Assembly (NCBI RefSeq): GCF_954871325.1
Contig: NC_088779.1
Span: 27,204,869 to 27,268,868 of the forward strand
Direction: 5' to 3'
DNA length: 64,000 nt
Source of the DNA: Gordionus sp. m RMFG-2023
Taxonomy: Eukaryota; Nematomorpha; Gordioida; Chordodea; Parachordodidae
The notes beneath the pieces were generated by a model. That model searched no databases. It worked only from the letters and a program-made list of their open reading frames with translations, and was not told the origin of the DNA. The translations under genes were made by a program, and so were the position numbers. Position 1 is the stretch's first letter, and each line of letters starts with the position of its first letter. Below, piece by piece: positions 61,668-64,000 of this stretch.

Positions 61668-61887
61668 TAGTGCGCGCAAATTTAGCGTTTCAAAAACGCC
61701 ACGCAAATGATACATTTTAAAATGCATTCGTTCAATATGGACAGCATTTTGTTTTTTTTTGTTTTAAATTTAGACGTATCATAATAAAAAACCTAAATCA
61801 ATGGTTCAATTTAAACATGGCTGCGTTTACGTTTTTATTATTCGCGTTTTGAAACGCTGCGTTAAAACGTTCAATTTGTGCGCACTA
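61668..61887. mobile_element. MITE family B, copy 2
   Basis: It begins TAGTGCGCGCAAATTTAGCG and ends with the inverse of TAGTGCGCACAAATTGAACG. At 220 bp it is shorter than the other two copies, so internal sequence is missing. The right flank is TAA; the left flank does not match. Confidence 0.8.
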
Positions 61888-62087
61888 TAAGGTCTCTGAT
61901 GTTATCAAAGGGGTTTAGCGTTGTTTCGCTCTCAGAATCTCATTTATAGAAAGTAGGGCTGAACCGATACCTAGCATTTTTATAGATATCTGATCGGGCC
62001 GATATATTTTTATTTATTGTTTAGGGTTTATTGTATGATTTGTATATGTTTTAGCGGGCAATGTTTTCTTTTTTTTCCCCGGCGAAA

Positions 62088-62347
62088 TCATTTTTTTGAG
62101 CGCGTTTTTTTTTTAAAAATTTAAAAATATGGTTATAACCGGAAATGTATTTCCACCATGTTTGGAATACACATATTCCTATGAATATCACGATAATTTT
62201 GCCATAAACCTTTCTACTTAATATAATTTTATATCAGTTTTTTTTCGTATATATTTTCTCGTAAATTATATACTCGAACGTTAAGCGGTAAAAAATTATC
62301 TACAATTAGTAAGATAGGTATCCAAACATGCTTGAATACATTATGAT
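62088..62347. repeat. MITE family E, copy 2
   Basis: It matches 25838-26092 along its length, including TTTTTTTGAGCGCGTTTT, CGGAAATGTATTTCCACCAT and the far arm AGGTATCCAAACATGC. The inverted arms are more diverged than in copy 1. Confidence 0.75.
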
Positions 62348-62930
62348 CCACGCATGAATTTTTATAACACGTATGATAACCCAAAATAATAGTAATCCTT
62401 TATTAATATGATAGGAATAATAATTTTCCATTCCAATAATAAAATCGAAGAGAAATTTTTTTTAAAATTACATAACAATTCGTTTTCCCTTTTATTAGGG
62501 AAGCTCTTCTAATTGTAAAAAAAAAAATTATAAATTCCCAGTATCACGCCGAAAAATTCATAATTATAAAATATAAAATTAACTCATAAATGGCAAAACA
62601 TCGTTATTATACAAAGATTAAATTTAATAAATCTAAAAATATATATAAACTATAATTTACTTAATAATGCCTACAAATGATGATTAAACCAAAATATTTT
62701 AACCCTTTTTATACATAATTTCAATAATGATAGATCCAAAATTCAAGTTTATTTGTAATGTAAAAAAAAAATAATGGTAATATTTTAAAAGATTGTGTAG
62801 AGCTAAAAATTAGATATTTTATTTTATGTTTATTTATTATCTCCAACAAGATCTAACGAGGTCACACACATCTAGCTAACTGCTAGATTTCTCCAATTTT
62901 TTGAAAACGACAGACTCAAGATTTTAGTTT

Positions 62931-63086
62931 AGTGTAAATTATCCAACCTTAGAGATTTTGCCCACAGATGGCAGAAAGGTTTTGGAAACCTATTGGCGAA
63001 ATTGGTTTAGGTAATAATTTGGCGATTGATTTAGCTGTTTTTTTAAAAAAAATCTACTAAATAATCTAGCCGTTCAACAACATCAC
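62931..63086. repeat. MITE family D, copy 6
   Basis: It contains the family core CACAGATGGCAGAAAGGTTT and GGAAACCTATTGGCGAAAT and ends AGCCGTTCAACAACATCAC. The left terminus is degraded (AGTGTAAATT). Confidence 0.65.
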
Positions 63087-63213
63087 AATTAAGCCCTATA
63101 AACATTGCCTCATATTCTAAATGAAATAACTAATTTTTTGGAGAACTATAGAAAATATTGATTTTTCTATGGCATCGATATGAAGACATATGGTAAATAA
63201 AAATCTGACTTAA

Positions 63214-63584
63214 TAGTGCTCACAAATTGAGCGCTTCAAACGCTGCGTTGAAGGCGCCAATAATGCATTTCAAATGGCCTCGTGGCAAATTGGTAAAATT
63301 ACTGTTTGGCGTTAGCAACCATTTAAAAAAACGTATAAATAGTTTTTATTCTTCGCTTTTCAATATTATATAAAAATGTAATATATAAGTAACTTACTAC
63401 TATCCTAAAAAAGGAATATTTACAAATTAAAGAAATAAGAAGGCAGACGATAATATAATTTGCCAAGACAAATCTTTTTTTTTTTAGAACTTATTTAAAA
63501 TTTTGAATCGACGGATATTAATAAAAAGGCGACCTCAATTTAAAACAAAAGGGATGCGTTACGTTACGCTCAATTTGTGCACTA
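63214..63584. mobile_element. MITE family B, copy 3
   Basis: It begins TAGTGCTCACAAATTGAGCG and ends with the inverse of TAGTGCACAAATTGAGCG. It is flanked by TAA on both sides (63211-63213 and 63585-63587). The interior matches copy 1 in inverse orientation, including GCAGACGATAATATAATTT and AAAATTTTGAATCGACGGAT. Confidence 0.88.
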
Positions 63585-63687
63585 TAATATCTATATCGGT
63601 CACCGGATCGGTTTTATAGTATAATAAATATCGCAAAATATCGGAACGAATAGGTAAAAAAATTTGTGGATCTGCACGGTCCTAATA

Positions 63688-63987
63688 TTAGGCACGATAA
63701 AAGCGCGTATCACGGCTCGCGAACAAAATAAAATAATATTTTCGATTTCTCCTTGAAACATTTTTTTCACAATATATTTTTAAAAAAATACCATATCTAT
63801 TTAAAACAGAGAAATTGTTTAACGCTAAAACGTCTTCCCCCCCCCCCCCACCAATATAAATAGCAACCTGCTTACTCTCTGAAAAAAAGTAAACCAGATA
63901 CAAAAACTTCAGCAATTTCATATTCTCGCCAATTGCAACTTCGACCAACGGACAGTTCGCTCCTATCACCTTAAATTTAGCTCGCAA
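63688..63987 (-). other. unrecognised minus-strand open frame at the window end
   Basis: A 99-residue frame in sequence that is GC-richer near its start (RAKFKVIGANCPLVEVAIGE). A GT follows FFSESKQ and could be a donor, after which the frame enters a poly-G tract, so only the first 40 or so residues might be real. I do not recognise the protein. It could be an exon of a gene beginning beyond the window. Confidence 0.3.
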
Positions 63988-64000
63988 AATTAAATCACAA

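Larger units (their letters stand above)
61951..63685. mobile_element. hAT-like element with CGATATCGG words, host of three MITEs
   Basis: The left end has TAGGGCTGAACCGATACC and the right end is the inverse of TAGGACCGTGCAGATCC, an imperfect pair. GATCGGGCCGATAT near 62000 and TATCGGTCACCGGATCGG near 63595 are the matching subterminal words. Between them sit family E (62088), family D (62931) and family B (63214) insertions. The reading as one split element is plausible but not proved. Confidence 0.45.

Noticed and set aside
63688-63987. Reading the minus-strand frame as an immunoglobulin-like domain
   Set aside because: The KFKVIGANCPLVEVAIGE stretch only superficially recalls V-set N-termini and lacks the expected cysteine and tryptophan spacing.
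1-64000. CRISPR arrays, rRNA or tRNA genes
   Set aside because: No regularly spaced identical repeats and no cloverleaf-like sequence noticed; the DNA is clearly nuclear eukaryotic.

Overview
The window is very AT-rich eukaryotic DNA. By rough visual estimate about three quarters of it is A+T. It is metazoan: it holds an E2F transcription factor with an RB-binding tail, a neurotransmitter-type SLC6 transporter and a tartrate-resistant acid phosphatase. All three genes are on the plus strand and are split by GT-AG introns, many only 40-100 bp long. The SLC6 protein has signatures (a YENGGG motif and a [14 protein letters not shown] loop) like those of invertebrate nutrient amino-acid transporters. 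An ecdysozoan, perhaps arthropod, source is my best guess, held loosely. No tRNA, rRNA or CRISPR was seen.

Layout. 1-4370: minus-strand Ty3/gypsy retrotransposon running off the left edge. 4380-7314: Tigger/pogo DNA transposon with near-perfect ends and an intron-bearing transposase carrying one frameshift. 7.5-13.6 kb: gene-free, with a MITE and a 1.1 kb hAT-like element. 13770-15391: E2F gene in 8 exons, with E2F-type sites about 110 bp upstream. 15.4-20.9 kb: gene-free, with hAT-like insertions. 20929-30977: complete 13-exon SLC6 gene (605 residues by my splicing). 33288-46345: acid phosphatase (ACP5 type) in 7 exons, with a hAT MITE inside exon 4. 46.3-56.8 kb: gene-poor, with several hAT elements. 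56816-57097: a likely first exon of an unidentified membrane protein. 57-64 kb: repeats, partly nested.

The dominant theme is DNA transposons. At least fifteen hAT-like elements can be read from terminal inverted repeats. Several keep exact 8-bp target duplications, three keep transposase remnants, and two host other elements. Their terminal regions are built from short repeated words that differ between subfamilies. Five further foldback/MITE families (A to E here) recur across the window and fill the long introns of the SLC6 and phosphatase genes. The three host genes share no obvious pathway.

All gene models were spliced by eye from frame, GT-AG signals and family conservation. Exons with conserved motifs are firm. 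First exons, UTRs and the exon 3/4 junction of the phosphatase are less certain.
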